From Icerya purchasi (Eukaryota > Arthropoda > Insecta > Hemiptera > Monophlebidae): a stretch of 64,000 nucleotides of DNA. Both the position numbers and the translations under genes were made by a program. The DNA lies in the NCBI GenBank assembly GCA_039619475.1, contig CM077116.1, forward strand, positions 298,758,464-298,822,463. The letters are read 5' to 3'. A model generated the notes under the pieces. That model was not told the DNA's origin. It searched no databases and saw only the letters and a list, made by a program, of their open reading frames with translations. Of the stretch, positions 33,789-45,902 are shown in pieces. Position 1 is the first letter of the stretch. Each line of letters begins with the position of its first letter.

Positions 33789-36743
33789 TTAGGCGGATAT
33801 AATGTAGCTAAAATTCGCTGAATAACTCTTTGCCAAATGTTGAAAAATAATTCGTATTTCTTTCTAAAATAAGAAAGCGTTTTCCGTAAACGGCTAAAAT
33901 TTTTCCTATGATAGGCAATATTAATAATAACACTTTTAAAAGAATTCAACGTAAGTCACATTCTTAAGGTGTTACAGTAGAAGAAAGCAGCAAGTGCGAA
34001 GTGGTGCAGAGAAAGTAACAGAAGACGAGCTGACTGTGAAAGTTTACTCATTAAGAGGGAATTTGCTACTGAGGCTGAATGGTAGTGTAATTTTTCGAAA
34101 CTTCATAAAAAAGTGGCGGCAAAACAACAAACACAATAATGAGCAGGTGCGCTCGCTTCAGAGGTAAGTGAGTATGTTCAGTTCTTGCTGTTACGCCGCC
34201 AGAAAGCTTTAAATCGCTTTCTCGCATTCCCGCGTCTTTATTTCGTTTTCCTTTTTCGTTCTCCCATTTGAACTTTATCGCTAATTCGACCGAGCAGCAG
34301 GTTTTCCAACGAAAACAAGACCAAATTAGCGATATCCCGATTGCAGATTTACCGACGAATCGAACGTCTCTCTGTTACTCGTATGTCTTCATTTAAGTAC
34401 GCTAATAACACTCGGCTCCTCGTTCACACCGTTCCGTTTGAATTCGGCCAATGAACAGTCCTAACGCAAATTAATTCAGCTACTGCGGAAAATCCGCTTT
34501 CACGGTTTTACCAACTTTTTAAAACGGAAATGGTGAAGTTTTAAAAGTAATTTAAAGGCGGACTGAGAGACACAAATGGCGGCGTCCGGAATCATCGTTG
34601 TTTGTAGCTCTGCAGCAAGTACTTTTCAAGTGAAATTAGAAAGGCGTGCTAACCACGGCGACGGATTTCCGAAAAAGAGTCCGGTCCGATTAGCGAATCG
34701 ATCTGTTTGTCGTTAACAGACACGCTGGGGGAAATATTTCTGTTCGAATATAACTCCGGACGATAAATAACAATTAGAATAGAGAATGGCGGAAGAAAAA
34801 GTGAAATTACCGTAGCATCAAGATGAATAAGAAAGATTATAGAAAAATATCTACATTTCGCAACAGGATGAATGGAATGCAAGAAAAATAGGCGACTACT
34901 CGGAAAACCTTGTAAAAAAAAAAAAAAAAAAAAAGGAAAAAAAAGACAAACGGAGAAAATTATAAAAACGGGGCCGCCAGGCACATTTTTCATATTGTAA
35001 TGTGCACATTACACGCGCTCAGGGTAAATTTCAAATAAAAAATAATTTAGAATAGGCGGTGCGAGAGTAAATGTGAGCATGATTGAAATCCTGTTTGTCG
35101 GTCGGGGGTAAAAAGACTACCACCACGCGGTCAGACTGGAGAAAGGTCGATGATTGGAGAAATGACATTGGTTCCCGCTGGAACAAAGGACAAGTAGTAA
35201 AATGATGAGGCACGGATAGAAAAGGGAAACCAAGTGTAGCAGTCGCGATTGAACCTTCTTGGTAGATTTTTTAAACAGTTTTAGTTTGTTGTCCGTGTAA
35301 AGAGTCGTGAAAATAATCTCCCCGTTAACCGAAGATAGTTTTTGTTAAGAATCAACGCGGTCTGCAGCGCGAAGTAGTAAATGATCGCCGGTCAGAATCG
35401 TTGTATTAAGAATTTAAATTACGCGCGGATTAATTATTAAATTACCAAATCACGAGGCATCAAAATTGAGTTCACTGCATCGTCCAGCACGAAGGGAGCA
35501 ACCGATTGTCTTCTTAGAATCCGTCGTCACAGCGTTCCAGAACCACGCCAACAGACAGTGTTACGTTGAAAAATCAAGGTCACACGCATACGTTGCAGTA
35601 GTCATCCATCGAATGGCAGAACAGTAGCAGCCGGTGTACTTGACGAACTGATTATTATTAGACCGTCTGAAAGAAAGCGAAAACGGAATGTTCTAAACGA
35701 GCTGGTGGTATAATTTCCAGAAGCCGTATGCGAGGCCGAGCTGCACAACAACAAGCCCCAAACAAGCTTCAGGCCCACTTTCGGACACATCGCGATCGAT
35801 GAGAATGAAGTAAGCGAGAAAAATGATATAGAGGGAAATAACGAAAAGGCAGATTTATGAAAATGAAGGTAAAAGCGATCACTGAAGTATCCCGAGGCAC
35901 GCGCAACAGCAGCCTGAAATGGGTATGTGAATAAGACCGCGAAAAAAAGTAACCAAATAATAACGGAAAATCGGGATGTAACGAACCTACCCCCCCCCCC
36001 GGCATTCAAACATCCCGAAAGTATCAGCACCGTTTAAGCTTAATGTGAATAAACGGTGTGCCAGAAAATTGAAACATATTTAATATTTCCCAATCAAAAA
36101 TGGTCGCCCTCGAATCGTTTCAATGCGAATTAGTCTGCAAAATTATGAACGAACGGGAGAGAAAAAAAGTTATAACAACACAAACGGAGCCAATTACCAG
36201 CAGTCGGGGGATCATCCGTGTCGCGCCTGTCATCGTACGCGGTAACCGGCGACGGATGAAAAAAAAGGTCGTAGGGCGCGTAAAACGCATACGAGTACGA
36301 AAGAAATAATGTGGAGGAAGAAGATGAGGGCATTTAAAATTTTCCGAATCGATAATAAGCTCTTTCTTTCGAAACGGCTGAGAACCATTTGCATTTGAAA
36401 CGAATCTTTAATTGGTACATTTTAACGGAACAATGATCATCATTAAGTGCCTTCTCCAGCAATTAATTTGAATTCGTTCGCTAGTGCTGAACAAAAGAAA
36501 AACGATGATTAATAGGAGCGGAAATAAAATTGAAAATAAATAATAGTTATTTAATTATTTTTATTATCGGTTTGGTTTGCGAGCTATTCCCTCGCGTCCC
36601 TTTCGACCGAAGCATTAATTAAGCTAATTAGACGGCTTTTTTTGCATCATTTCAAACTGATGAAAGGATTTTAATGGTAGAAGACTAATTCCGTTATTTT
36701 AAACATAATCCGATCTCACCGCATCATCTTCGAGAGAGTGAAA
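33789..36743. other. Non-coding stretch, no gene recognised
   Basis: No recognisable gene. Parts at 34200-34700 and 35340-36310 are less AT-rich, and overlapping frames on both strands there look like shadows of base composition. An A tract lies near 34915-34934 and a C tract near 35992-36001. Confidence 0.45.
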
Positions 36744-37150
36744 TTAAAAATTTTCCTCGCTCGCTTTCCCAATATATAAATAGATTTCTTTTTCAGCGAG
36801 TCTGCATCTATAGTACTCGGTATTGATAACATATTTTAGCTTTAATTGAAAAACCATTACGAACTCGTTAATAACTGCGTTCAGTTGGTTCGTACGGTGT
36901 TGTATCTGTATTTCCGACATAGGGTGAAGAACAGAGTTAGCAGTGTGTAGCGCATCACATAGACGGATGGCCTCATTGGTCACTGAATCTCTATATGCGT
37001 AGGTAATCTGGGTATGTCCGAGGTACATCCTATTTACAGCCGTTTCTAATATTGGCCAGCAGCCGTGTAGGCCAGGATAAATATATTTCTTTTTAATGTT
37101 TCCAAGAATACTTGGCTGCTCGTGACAAGATCGGCTTCAGCAGTCCCTTC
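36744..37150 (-). other. Unrecognised open frame, possible exon
   Basis: On the minus strand a frame runs from about 37110 to 36744 without a stop for roughly 95 codons from the Met at 37028. It has normal amino-acid complexity and includes RDSVTNEAIRLCDALHTA and HRTNQLNAVINEF. A pyrimidine-rich TTTGTCCAG occurs upstream near 37158-37166 and could be a 3' splice site. The alternation of a hydrophobic stretch in a neighbouring frame (ILAYTAAG) with this polar segment faintly recalls the C-terminal part of insect chemoreceptors, but I cannot support that. It may be chance. Confidence 0.2.
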
Positions 37151-37758
37151 TCTCTGGACAAACATAGCCTGATCATCCTACAATTATCTCGGAAAGTACG
37201 TTTATGTTAGCTTTCGAACCGCACAGTGAACAGAACCGTCAACATCGCAATAGCTCGGGACCGAGATTGAAGGTGATTTTATTATTCGATCTGTTTTTAA
37301 TTTTTCCATACCGAAAAGTACTTCAATGGCCATTTTACGATGTCTACGCATTGCAATGCCGAAAATAAGTCGGAAAATACAATTTGCCGATATTAGAGAC
37401 GGTGTATCAGCAATCTCTGAAATAAAATTGAAGTATCGGAAGATTACACAAATAGATCTTATTTCTAATGAAATCCGGCATGCGTCGATGCTTCTGATCA
37501 TAAGTTTTAAATTCTCTATCCTCAGCAATGAACGAATTTTTTTTGATAAGCCTTGGAAAAACGAATGCTGCGTGAATATTCCAGATTTTTTTTTATGTTT
37601 CTTTTTGGTTCCGCATTTTTTTTCTTAGTTTCTTTTTTAATCGCTTTTTTTTTTTTTAAATTTCACTCGAAAGCATGATAAATATTAACAAGGTTTCCTC
37701 TTCTTTGAATGCCCTGCCCTTGATTCCGAGCGCTTTGTTTTGTACTCGAAAATCTTGG

Positions 37759-37951
37759 CACTGGGTCTTCCTGCTCCGTATAATTCTTCCTTTGTCCTTT
37801 CCTTTCCATCTCCAGATATAATCCCTGTACTCCAATCTTTCCTAAGCTCTATTTCTAATCGTCTCTTTATTTAAGCCCTTCCTTAATTTCTGTTGTTGTT
37901 GGGTCAATGCCGCTGGCGCGCCCAAAAAAAGAAACAAAAAAAAACAAACAA
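37759..37951 (+). mobile_element. Retroposon of the 'GGTCTTCCTGCTCC' family
   Basis: It starts CTGGGTCTTCCTGCTCC and ends TTGTTGGGTCAATGCCGC followed by TGGCGCGCCC and an interrupted A tail (37924-37951). The start and the A-tail arrangement match 20319-20551 (minus) and 52036-52238. On the opposite strand an open frame contains GAGRPSAKIFEYK, which aligns loosely with GEGRPSLSKLK in the 52036 copy; this hints that the body derives from an antisense LINE ORF end, but this is unproven. Confidence 0.5.
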
Positions 37952-38104
37952 CAAACTAACAAGGTTTCCTCAAGCGTCGAAATAACCGGCGTAGCCGGTT
38001 CATTTTTGATTAATATTATGACTCTTTTCTATTATTAATTTTAGTTAGAAATTTCTTTAGTTCAAATTTTACAACTATCCTTTACAAAAACAGATACGCA
38101 GTGC

Positions 38105-38182
38105 TTCCATTTCTGACTGCCTGGCGATTTAGTTCTATCTCTTAATTTTTCATGTTGTTGGGTCAAGGCCGCAGGCGTGCTC
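38105..38182 (+). mobile_element. Partial second 3' end of the same retroposon family
   Basis: TGTTGTTGGGTCAAGGCCGC followed by AGGCGTGCTC repeats the terminal 30 bases of the copy ending at 37924 with four substitutions. No A tail follows, and the upstream body is only weakly alike. Confidence 0.45.
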
Positions 38183-38385
38183 AGGGTAAGGAAGAAAACA
38201 GACAAGCTATTTGTCGAAAATTGTTAATTTGAGTCGTAGTTTTAGTAATACAAGAAACTTTTTTGTAATTAACGAGGGAACAGTGACGAAGAGAGTAATT
38301 CTGTTTTTTGCATTTGTTAATCTTATTGACATATTCGTTGTTATAATACACATTTACGATTAAAAAATGCTTTAAATATACATAT

Positions 38386-38397
<12 letters not shown>

Positions 38398-38449
<52 letters not shown>
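38398..38449. repeat. (TA)n microsatellite
   Basis: About 26 TA units, preceded by three imperfect ACATATAT units from about 38378. Confidence 0.95.
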
Positions 38450-38453
<4 letters not shown>

Positions 38454-40042
38454 AGTTTTTACTAATATCTAAAGAAATAATTTTTTAATTTTTTTCAGTG
38501 TTGCACCAAATCAAAAATTTTTTTTGAAAATATCTGCGTATAACGTTTAAGAAATGTTTTTATTGTTAAAATTTAGTGCTTGCACGAATGAACACATTAA
38601 AAAAAAATATACATATATTTTAGTTTTGTTTTATAAGAATTAAGTTTATATGTTTGAGAGTCGTAAAAATATTTTATTTTTCCACCTTGTCCTTCTTAGT
38701 GCTTGGAAAAAAATTTTCTTTCGTTAATTTCATTTTTACTATTGCACGAAAAAAGTAAATAAAAACTAAAAATATTTCGGTTTTTTTTAAATTACTCGGA
38801 CATAATTTAGAACTTCGGAACTTTTGTCGTGATTTTTTTTTTTCTATCGATTACCACTAAAATGATTCCCCAAGTTGTATGGCCGATTATCGCGTCATCT
38901 TCGATGGATTCTCGGTTAAAAATACAGAGTAGACTGCAAGCTCATCACTGTGTAAGCTGTTTCAATAAATTTAAACATTCAATAAAAACATTTTTCCTAG
39001 CTTTAGGCAAAATTGATCGTGTTTAACATTTGACATTTTGCGCGGGAATAAAAAATCAAAAAACCATATATCACGAAACCGTCTAACCCAACTGCGCATA
39101 AAACGCTTACTAAACAGGCTTACTCGTTCCGCTCGAAGGCTAGCTGGAAAGGAGAAGGTTCAGACCGTACACTAATCACGTTTGTCCGAGAACTTTTTTA
39201 TCACAGGTCTCCCGTCGAAAGTGAAGAAAAGAGTTGGCACCGCCGTTCGGTGTTTTCGACTTTTGAGTCGAAACATCTATCGAAACATCTATCGAAACGT
39301 CTTATTTCAAACGCCTAGGTTCTTCCTGCACTCTTTAGTGCACGTAACCGATCGATGAATTTGTTGATTAATCGTTCGCTCTCTTTTTCCCGTTTTCCAC
39401 CGAGTTTTCCTCGAATTGAATTTTCCAAATGCATTCCGTCAAACAGAGCAAGGCTTTTTCGAGAAGGGACTTTATTTATTTTTTTTTTCCTAGCCCGAAC
39501 AATGTAATTCATTTGGCCATCTTCTTCCTATTTATCTTAAGATTGCAACGGCGATTTTGCAACATTCAGTTCTAATTATATTCGCACTCCTTCGGAAAAA
39601 ATACATTGTTCAAACATATAAGAGAAATTTTTTTCGATGGACGCTTTTTTGTGTTTTTCTTAAATTATCAATCGCATTTTGTACCGCAATTCTGCCGAAT
39701 TGATATATCTTCTTCCGAAATTATCTCTTTTAAATCGTGCCCGGTTTTAATGTAGCTCACGCGATCTAACGGATATTTCTACAATTAGCGCATTGCGTTC
39801 CGTACAGCAAACAAGGCCGCCGGATATACATTATACATATCCCTTGTATGAATGACTGAAGCGAGCTAAAAAGAGGTATGTTCGCCGCTTTGCTATAATT
39901 TGTTGACGAAAAATAAGGTGAGGTTCTCTCGTCGTCACTAACGTTTTTTTGTCGAAATTCAGAGTCGTCCACTCCTTTATATGTTAAACTGTTGGTTCCG
40001 AATTCGACTGACGCATGTTCTAAACGAAAATTAATTTTTTTT

Positions 40043-40075
<33 letters not shown>

Positions 40076-42032
40076 GGTACGGCAGTAAAGGACCTGTATG
40101 TTGTGGCAACAAGAAAAAAGAGGATCACATAAATACTGATTCGGTCAGAAATATCTAGAATGAAGGAACTAAGCACTGGGATAATGGACCGGAATTGACA
40201 GGATGTGTGAAGACAAACCAGGGGAAGTCTAAGATGTAAGAAATTAGAACAAAGAATAGCACATCCAAACGAAAATATGGACGTTTGAAGAAGATGCGGT
40301 TGGGATCACAGACAGCTTCGTGATTCGGATGAGGATGACAGGAACAGGAGTTAAATGAAGAAACAAAAACGAGAAGAGAAAGGTAGTACGATTACAGTAC
40401 AAACGAATGATAGAGACGACAACGGAATTTCGTAGAAAAGGAAAGGCATAAGCCGTGGGCGTGGGTAGAAAGATTTGCGGCTGGATGGACAGATAGAAGG
40501 AATACATATATGGCGTAAGTTTAAATAGGACATACGCGTTGTATTGTAAGCTGTACGAAAATGTAATTTAAACAAACCGGTCGGAACACCGTTGCCGATG
40601 CGGATTTTCAAAAAGGTATTACAGAGGTGAAACTGATATATCAAGATAAACACACAAAACGGTCTTTAAAAAACTACAGAGCAGTGTCGGTAAAGATACT
40701 AGTTCATTGTCGTCATAGGGAGCGGAGTAAAAACTCAAACTTGTCCCGAGGAAATACTTTCGAAAAATAGTGCGCAGCTCGTTTTCTTCCCTACTATCGC
40801 ACATTTATAAAGAGATCAATTCTGCGCAGATAATGATGTAAGAATGTACCAGATAAATAGACGTACGCGGCGCTTTTGCACCAGAAAAAAAAACGAAAAA
40901 AAGCTCAAAGTTCAGCAGCAGGCAAGGTAAAAACTTTAAAATCGGGCGCATCACGAACGAAACTTCCATCGCTTAATATTCAACATCTTTTGGTTGCCGA
41001 GTAGTTGAATTTTGCCACTGTTTATCTCGCTTCAACTTCACTTCTCGCTCGTTAACATTCTAGCAACGCGTCTCGCGCTGAAGCACAGCTTCTTACGGGG
41101 AACATTATAGTGCAGTAGAATTCCTGTAACTAAACGTAACTCGCTAAAAATCTCGGAACGTATTAACCACTTGTTTAATTTTCCTCCTTCCTTTCAAACG
41201 CTTACTCTCACTCATTCTCACCTGCTGCCACATACATTTTCTCGTAAAACTGCACGCTTAATTCCATCGACATTACCTATTTAATTAAACTAGCCCGCAT
41301 TGTTGAGATTTTTTACTTTTCGTTTTTTTTTGTGTTTTTTTTTTTTGGTTTTTTGGTTTTCATTTTAATTCTTTGTTTTTTATTTGGAATCTGATGAATT
41401 TTAAACATCGATCGATATGTTTGATCATACTAAATGCATACCGATAAAAGACTGATGAACAAAATATTAAGGGAATTAAAAATTACGAGCCTCCAAAGAA
41501 AATTCAAATAATAAATAACATTATTACATTGTACTCAAGAATGGCACCATTTCCAGTGCAGACTGAATAAGCTCAAAGTTTGTAGGAAACATCTCATTCC
41601 ACCCCGACAGTAAAACGTGTCGCAAAACCGAATCAAAAGAATAATTCTCTGATAATTGAATGCAACGTAGATATAGAATGACATTTGGCATTCTCAATTC
41701 TGGCTTAATTTTTTTCACTATGTAACCATTATTGACTTCCTTGCGTATTTACGCGAATAAAATTTAAGTCCATCGGCGTATTATTCAATGCTCACAACAA
41801 GTTTTTTATTTTGTTTTTGTGACAATACGTGAGAACATCTGTCAGTAATAAAAAGAAAAGAAAAGAAGAGAAGAACGAATGGAAGAAAGAAAGAAAAGTA
41901 AAAAAGATATGAAAAGAAAAGATGGAACTATTGCGAATTAATGGCCCGCGTGGGAGTTGTTGTAATGCATTCCATAGTTAGTATTTTAGTCACTAACTGT
42001 ATCTGATTGCATTAAACATCAACTCATATTAA
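38450..42032. other. Non-coding stretch, no gene recognised
   Basis: No recognisable gene. It holds a 40-base T tract at 40034-40074, a 14-bp triplication of (A)CATCTATCGAA at about 39268-39299, and a purine-only GAAAA-rich segment at about 41850-41925. Frames at 39766-40653 on the minus strand are partly homopolymer-driven and unsupported. Confidence 0.45.
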
Positions 42033-42055
42033 TCCGGTCAAAATAGACATTTCAA

Positions 42056-42519
42056 TTTACATTAATTCGCATAGAGCTGAAAATTGGCACCATTAGGCAA
42101 ACTATTAGAAATAAAATATCAAAAGTCCCCACACAGATTTTATGTCTGCTAAAAAAATGATTCAAGGTCAAAGGTCAAAAATATTAGTTTTTTGCATTTT
42201 TCTAGTAAACAGTAAGTATTATCATAAAAACGGATCGGACAAAAAGTTGTAGATTATGCAATTATCTACGAAATGTCTTCTGATAGTTTTTTTTTTTTTT
42301 CCTATGGATCACCATTTCTGAGAGATATCGCGATTTTAAAATTTGAAAACGTCGTATTCTACATAATATGCACATATTTCCGCACCACCTGTGAGGAAGT
42401 GTACTTGGCGCATTATTTTAACGTGGTTTTCCCGGTAGGTAAATTCTACGATCTATCGTGATTGTCAAATAATATTCTATTAATTAAAAAATGATACTAT
42501 TGCAAACGATTAAAGTGGC
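42056..42519 (+). repeat. Left long terminal inverted repeat
   Basis: It begins TTTACATTAATTCGC, passes through a T-rich run near 42286-42300 and ends CGATTAAAGTGGC. It matches 43667-44130 inverted, with only a few differences seen by eye, mostly transitions near the inner end. The frame at 42273-42461 is a shadow that therefore recurs on the opposite strand in the other repeat. Confidence 0.9.
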
Positions 42520-42532
42520 CTTCATAGAGTAA

Positions 42533-43542
42533 CTATAGTATCTGATGGTTATACCGATTATAAAATAAAAATTTTAAAGCTGTAGAACAACGTCGTCGAA
42601 CTACAAAAACATCTTCAACTTCTGATGTCGTTTGTGACCAATTAATGACAGTTCCAACGAACCAACAACGATTTCTTACAAATACACACAAGTCCCGCTT
42701 CATTTCTATGTTATGTGAAAATTTTAGTGAAACGAGCTGATAATGACGTCGATGTCCTCATAATTAAAACAGCAATAGAGAACAAATACAATTATCGTTG
42801 TTGGAGAAGATGTTGATTTATTAATACTACTAACTTCGCGAACTCCTGTTGATAAGATTATTTACTTTTTGAAACATGGGAAGGGTCTACAACAAACAAA
42901 CATATATATTCGTCAAAAAGTTTATCTGCTTATCCAAAATGTCAAAATCATATCTTATTTTTACATGCAATAACTGGCTGCGATACTACATCATTCGAAA
43001 GGGATAAAACAACAGTATTAAAATTGTTTGAAAAACAGGATTTTATTGATTGCGCAAACGTTTTTGAAAATATTGACTCTTCTCCACAAGACATCATCAC
43101 AAACAGAATTCGGTTTCTTCTTGCTATATATGGAGCTCCAAAAAAAATTAATTGTTTAGACAAGTATAGATATTTTAAAAGAGCACAACTATCCTGTCTT
43201 CCTCTGACATCTACATCTGCTTATCAACATTTATATGGAGTATAATGTCAAGTTCAAGTGTGTGGCTAGGCAATCAACTGGACCCAGAATACTACGGAAA
43301 CTAATAGATAATACTTTGGAGTCAATCCATTCTTTTGCTCCTGGAAAAAACTTCTTAACACCATCTTTTGCAGTTGCAAAAAGGGTTGTAGTGAAAGCTG
43401 TAGCTGTAAAAGGGTCGGATTATTTTGTTCACCAGTATGTACCAATTGTCGAAGCCAGTCTTGCTCAAATGTTGAATCAAATGCAACAGATGAGGAATTT
43501 TATATCATTGAGGAGACAACCGAATCATCTTTATTAGAATAA
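42533..43542 (+). pseudogene. GCDTTS-family nuclease-like gene (possible transposase), broken
   Basis: Joining observations across frames without rewriting the protein, the plus strand has VTIVSDGYTDYK (about 42534), NQQRFLTNTHKSRFISMLC (about 42670), ADNDVDVLIIKTAIEN (about 42739), IIVVGEDVDLLILLTS (about 42803), CQNHILFLHAITGCDTTS (about 42938), a long intact frame to LPLTSTSAYQHLYG (43240) and a Cys-rich tail from 43365 with CSCKKGCSESCSC and CSPVCTNC. This order matches a widespread uncharacterised animal family. Its acidic motifs parallel the FEN1/XPG active site, where 'EDxD' and 'GCDY' bind metal, so a PIN/XPG-like nuclease is inferred. The tail resembles a CXC zinc module. At least four frameshifts and a stop after DPEYYGN kill it. 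The family's N-terminal part is absent. Confidence 0.7.
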
Positions 43543-43666
43543 TTTACACATATCCAGTAAGAAGAAGAAGAAAAAGCAGAAGAAAATAAAGAAGACATTT
43601 CTGTTGAAGTTTCATTTGAACATTCTCAGTCAGACTAAATTTTTCTCCAAATCAACAATAACTCAA

Positions 43667-44130
43667 GCCACTTTAATCGTTTACAATAGTATCATTTTTT
43701 AATTAATAGAATATTATTTGACAACCACGATAGATCGTAGAATTTGCCTACCGGGAAAACCACGTTAAAATAATGCGCCAAGTACACTTCCTCACAGGTG
43801 GTGCGGAAATATGTGCATATTATGTAGAATACGACGTTTTCAAATTTTAAAATCGCGATATCTCTCAGAAATGGTGATCCATAGGAAAAAAAAAAAAAAC
43901 TATCAGAAGACATTTCGTAGATAATTGCATAATCTACAACTTTTTGTCCGATCCGTTTTTATGATAATACTTACTGTTTACTAGAAAAATGCAAAAAACT
44001 AATATTTTTGACCTTTGACCTTGAATCATTTTTTTAGCAGACATAAAATCTGTGTGGGGACTTTTGATATTTTATTTCTAATAGTTTGCCTAATGGTGCC
44101 AATTTTCAGCTCTATGCGAATTAATGTAAA
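43667..44130 (-). repeat. Right long terminal inverted repeat
   Basis: Inverted copy of 42056-42519 with the same length of 464 bases. It includes the complementary A run near 43889-43901. Confidence 0.9.
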
Positions 44131-44269
44131 CTCACCACTATTTTTTCGTCTATTTTGATCCCGGACTATAAGTTAGCCGCTAGCGGATTAACGATGAAGT
44201 CGTTGCACATTTTTTCGAGCCTTTTATTCGTATGTGTGTGTAAGTGTTTATGACTTCGTCACTTCGTAC

Positions 44270-44800
44270 ATATTAAAGCGCTGCGCTACTATATTCGGGA
44301 AGGCTTTGGATAATATTTGAATTAATCTCTGTCCGCCACATTTCACTTCCATATGGAACCGTATATTGGCTTTAATATAATTTCGTGAAGTAAATCGCTA
44401 CTTTATAACGATATTTCGAATGTTTCTCTTTAAACCGATTCGTATTTCGAAGTTCTAGTTGTTTTTGTTTAACAGTGATATCCTTCCGTGTGAGCCATTC
44501 TTTCTAAGGCAAGCCTAGGTTACTATAAGTTGGAATTACGCGTTAATTTAATTCGATCGGTGCACTTCCTCCAGCTTGTTATTTTTAGAGTAAACGAGAC
44601 GTCTGCCGATTTTAATTCCGGGTTCTCCATAGCTTAAACCATTTTTCTAGAGATGTTGTGTGATCGTGAGTTAATAAACCATCCGCGTCGTCAACATAAA
44701 TCGCTTTAGTGACATACCGATTAACTGGAAAGTCCAATGTGCAAATAATGTTGGACCACTGTTCTAAGCGTACGTCTGCGAAAGTAGGCGCCGTTTGCAT
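44270..44800 (-). pseudogene. Jockey-like LINE RT fragment (palm to thumb)
   Basis: The minus strand reads from 44800: RLEQWSNIICTLDFPVNRYV, AIYVDDADGLLTHDH (YVDD at the position of the catalytic FADD/YADD), SLEKWFKLWR, then in other frames SAPIELN, VIPTYSNLGL, KEWLTRKDITVKQKQLELR and YTVPYGSEMWRTEINSNII, ending near QSLPEYSSAAL. The order follows the jockey RT, where 'W.KKWRIK.N..KS', 'L....KYLG', 'LTW..HI..KR..L' and 'I.TYG..LWG' occur in that succession. Two or more frameshifts and several stops are present. Neither the N-terminal RT nor a 3' tail was found. Confidence 0.65.
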
Positions 44801-45902
44801 TCACTTGAAGGCCGATCGACCAAGTACAATCTAAATAGTTCGTCATGTTGATATATTGCCGTTTATTTTTAATTCCACAGGGAAGACCGGTATATCATAT
44901 CCTGTCGAACTGTTTTCTTTCGATACACAGAATTTCCTCGGAACAGCGATTTACATTACTAAAGTTATCCTATAGCTCCGTGAAAATTCCTAAAACCCAA
45001 ACTTTACCAACGCGGTGCTATTAGCTCATTTTCATTCGGGAATTTTCTTTCTTATTTTCAATGAAAGTTTTTCGAAAAGTTTCGAAATAATAGCTAACAA
45101 GTGGTCTGCCAGAAATTACATTTTACGCCAGTTTAGGTAGCTTTCCGTATCATTAGTAGCGAACTTCCATTGAGACGCATAGTGTACGCGGGATTTCATT
45201 AAATGTCGATGTTATTAAGGTAAAATAGCTCCTTTGAAAGTTTTTTGTTTTTATATTTCTGAAGTGGACACAGCCCGGACCGTTTTTCGTATTTGTAAAT
45301 GCTTTTGCATGTACGCGTCAACCTCCCTACTACTGGAGAAACCGGTTTTATTGGGAAAGACAGCTGAAACGATGTCCGTAAATAACTCCTTCCCTCGTAC
45401 AGCATACCCTTTGTAATTAGCAGGATAAAATTACTATTACATTGAGTACACTTTTCAGGTGCATGCGATAATGTATTACAATCGCTTTGCATGTTGTTCA
45501 CTGCACTCGATACATATGTATGGCAAAGTGCATTATGTTTTCTTTGGGGGGGGGGGGGGTCGCCGGCGACGGCATTAGGTGACAAAACCTGAAAAGAATG
45601 AATATCGAATAAAAGAGACCGGGGTAGCTGCAACCAAATTACTAAGGATATAGTAGATAATAGATGCAGTGCTCTAATTAATAGTAATACTAACGGAGCA
45701 GTTACCCTTAATTAGGATCATTAATTCATGATATTTTCGCAATATAAAGTTAAGTTATTCTATACAAAACATGAATTATATTTGTCTGTTTCGAAGACTT
45801 TTTCAATTACCATAAAAGCAACGTTATTATTATTTAGAAGAATGTCATAATTAATTGAAAGCGACTATTCTATCTGAATTGTAGAAAACTACTATATTGG
45901 TA
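44801..45902. other. Non-coding stretch
   Basis: No recognisable gene. A G tract of about 15 bases lies at 45546-45560. The minus frame at 45199-45633 spans it and has no recognisable content. Confidence 0.5.

Larger units (their letters stand above)
42033..44165 (+). mobile_element. Fold-back DNA transposon with 464-bp inverted repeats
   Basis: A 2.1-kb element made of two long inverted repeats (42056-42519 and 43667-44130) around a broken gene (42533-43542). Outside the long repeats a second shared block, TCAAAATAGAC, sits at 42038-42048 and inverted at 44148-44158. The outermost TCCGG (42033) and TCCGGGA (inverted, 44159-44165) may be the true ends. The sequence between the outer block and the long repeat differs in length on the two sides. 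I could not find a convincing target duplication. The inner repeat ends lie within about 15 bases of the left coding remnant. The superfamily is unassigned; the nuclease-like gene makes an Academ-like XPG-nuclease transposon one possibility. Confidence 0.75.

Noticed and set aside
34649..36333. Several overlapping minus-strand frames of 60 to 142 codons
   Set aside because: They overlap one another in different frames, run through homopolymers and contain no recognised domain.
37202..37628. Two opposing frames next to the unrecognised frame at 36744-37028, considered as upstream exons
   Set aside because: No splice donor of good quality and no recognisable domain; complementary frames suggest composition.
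42273..42461. 62-codon frame repeated identically at 43692-43913 on the other strand, looking like a duplicated small gene
   Set aside because: Both copies lie inside the long inverted repeats, so the identity is explained by the repeat. The frame starts in a T run and has no homology.
43235..43537. 100-codon plus-strand frame
   Set aside because: The Cys-rich tail of the GCDTTS-family gene lies in a different frame over the same bases; this frame is a shadow.
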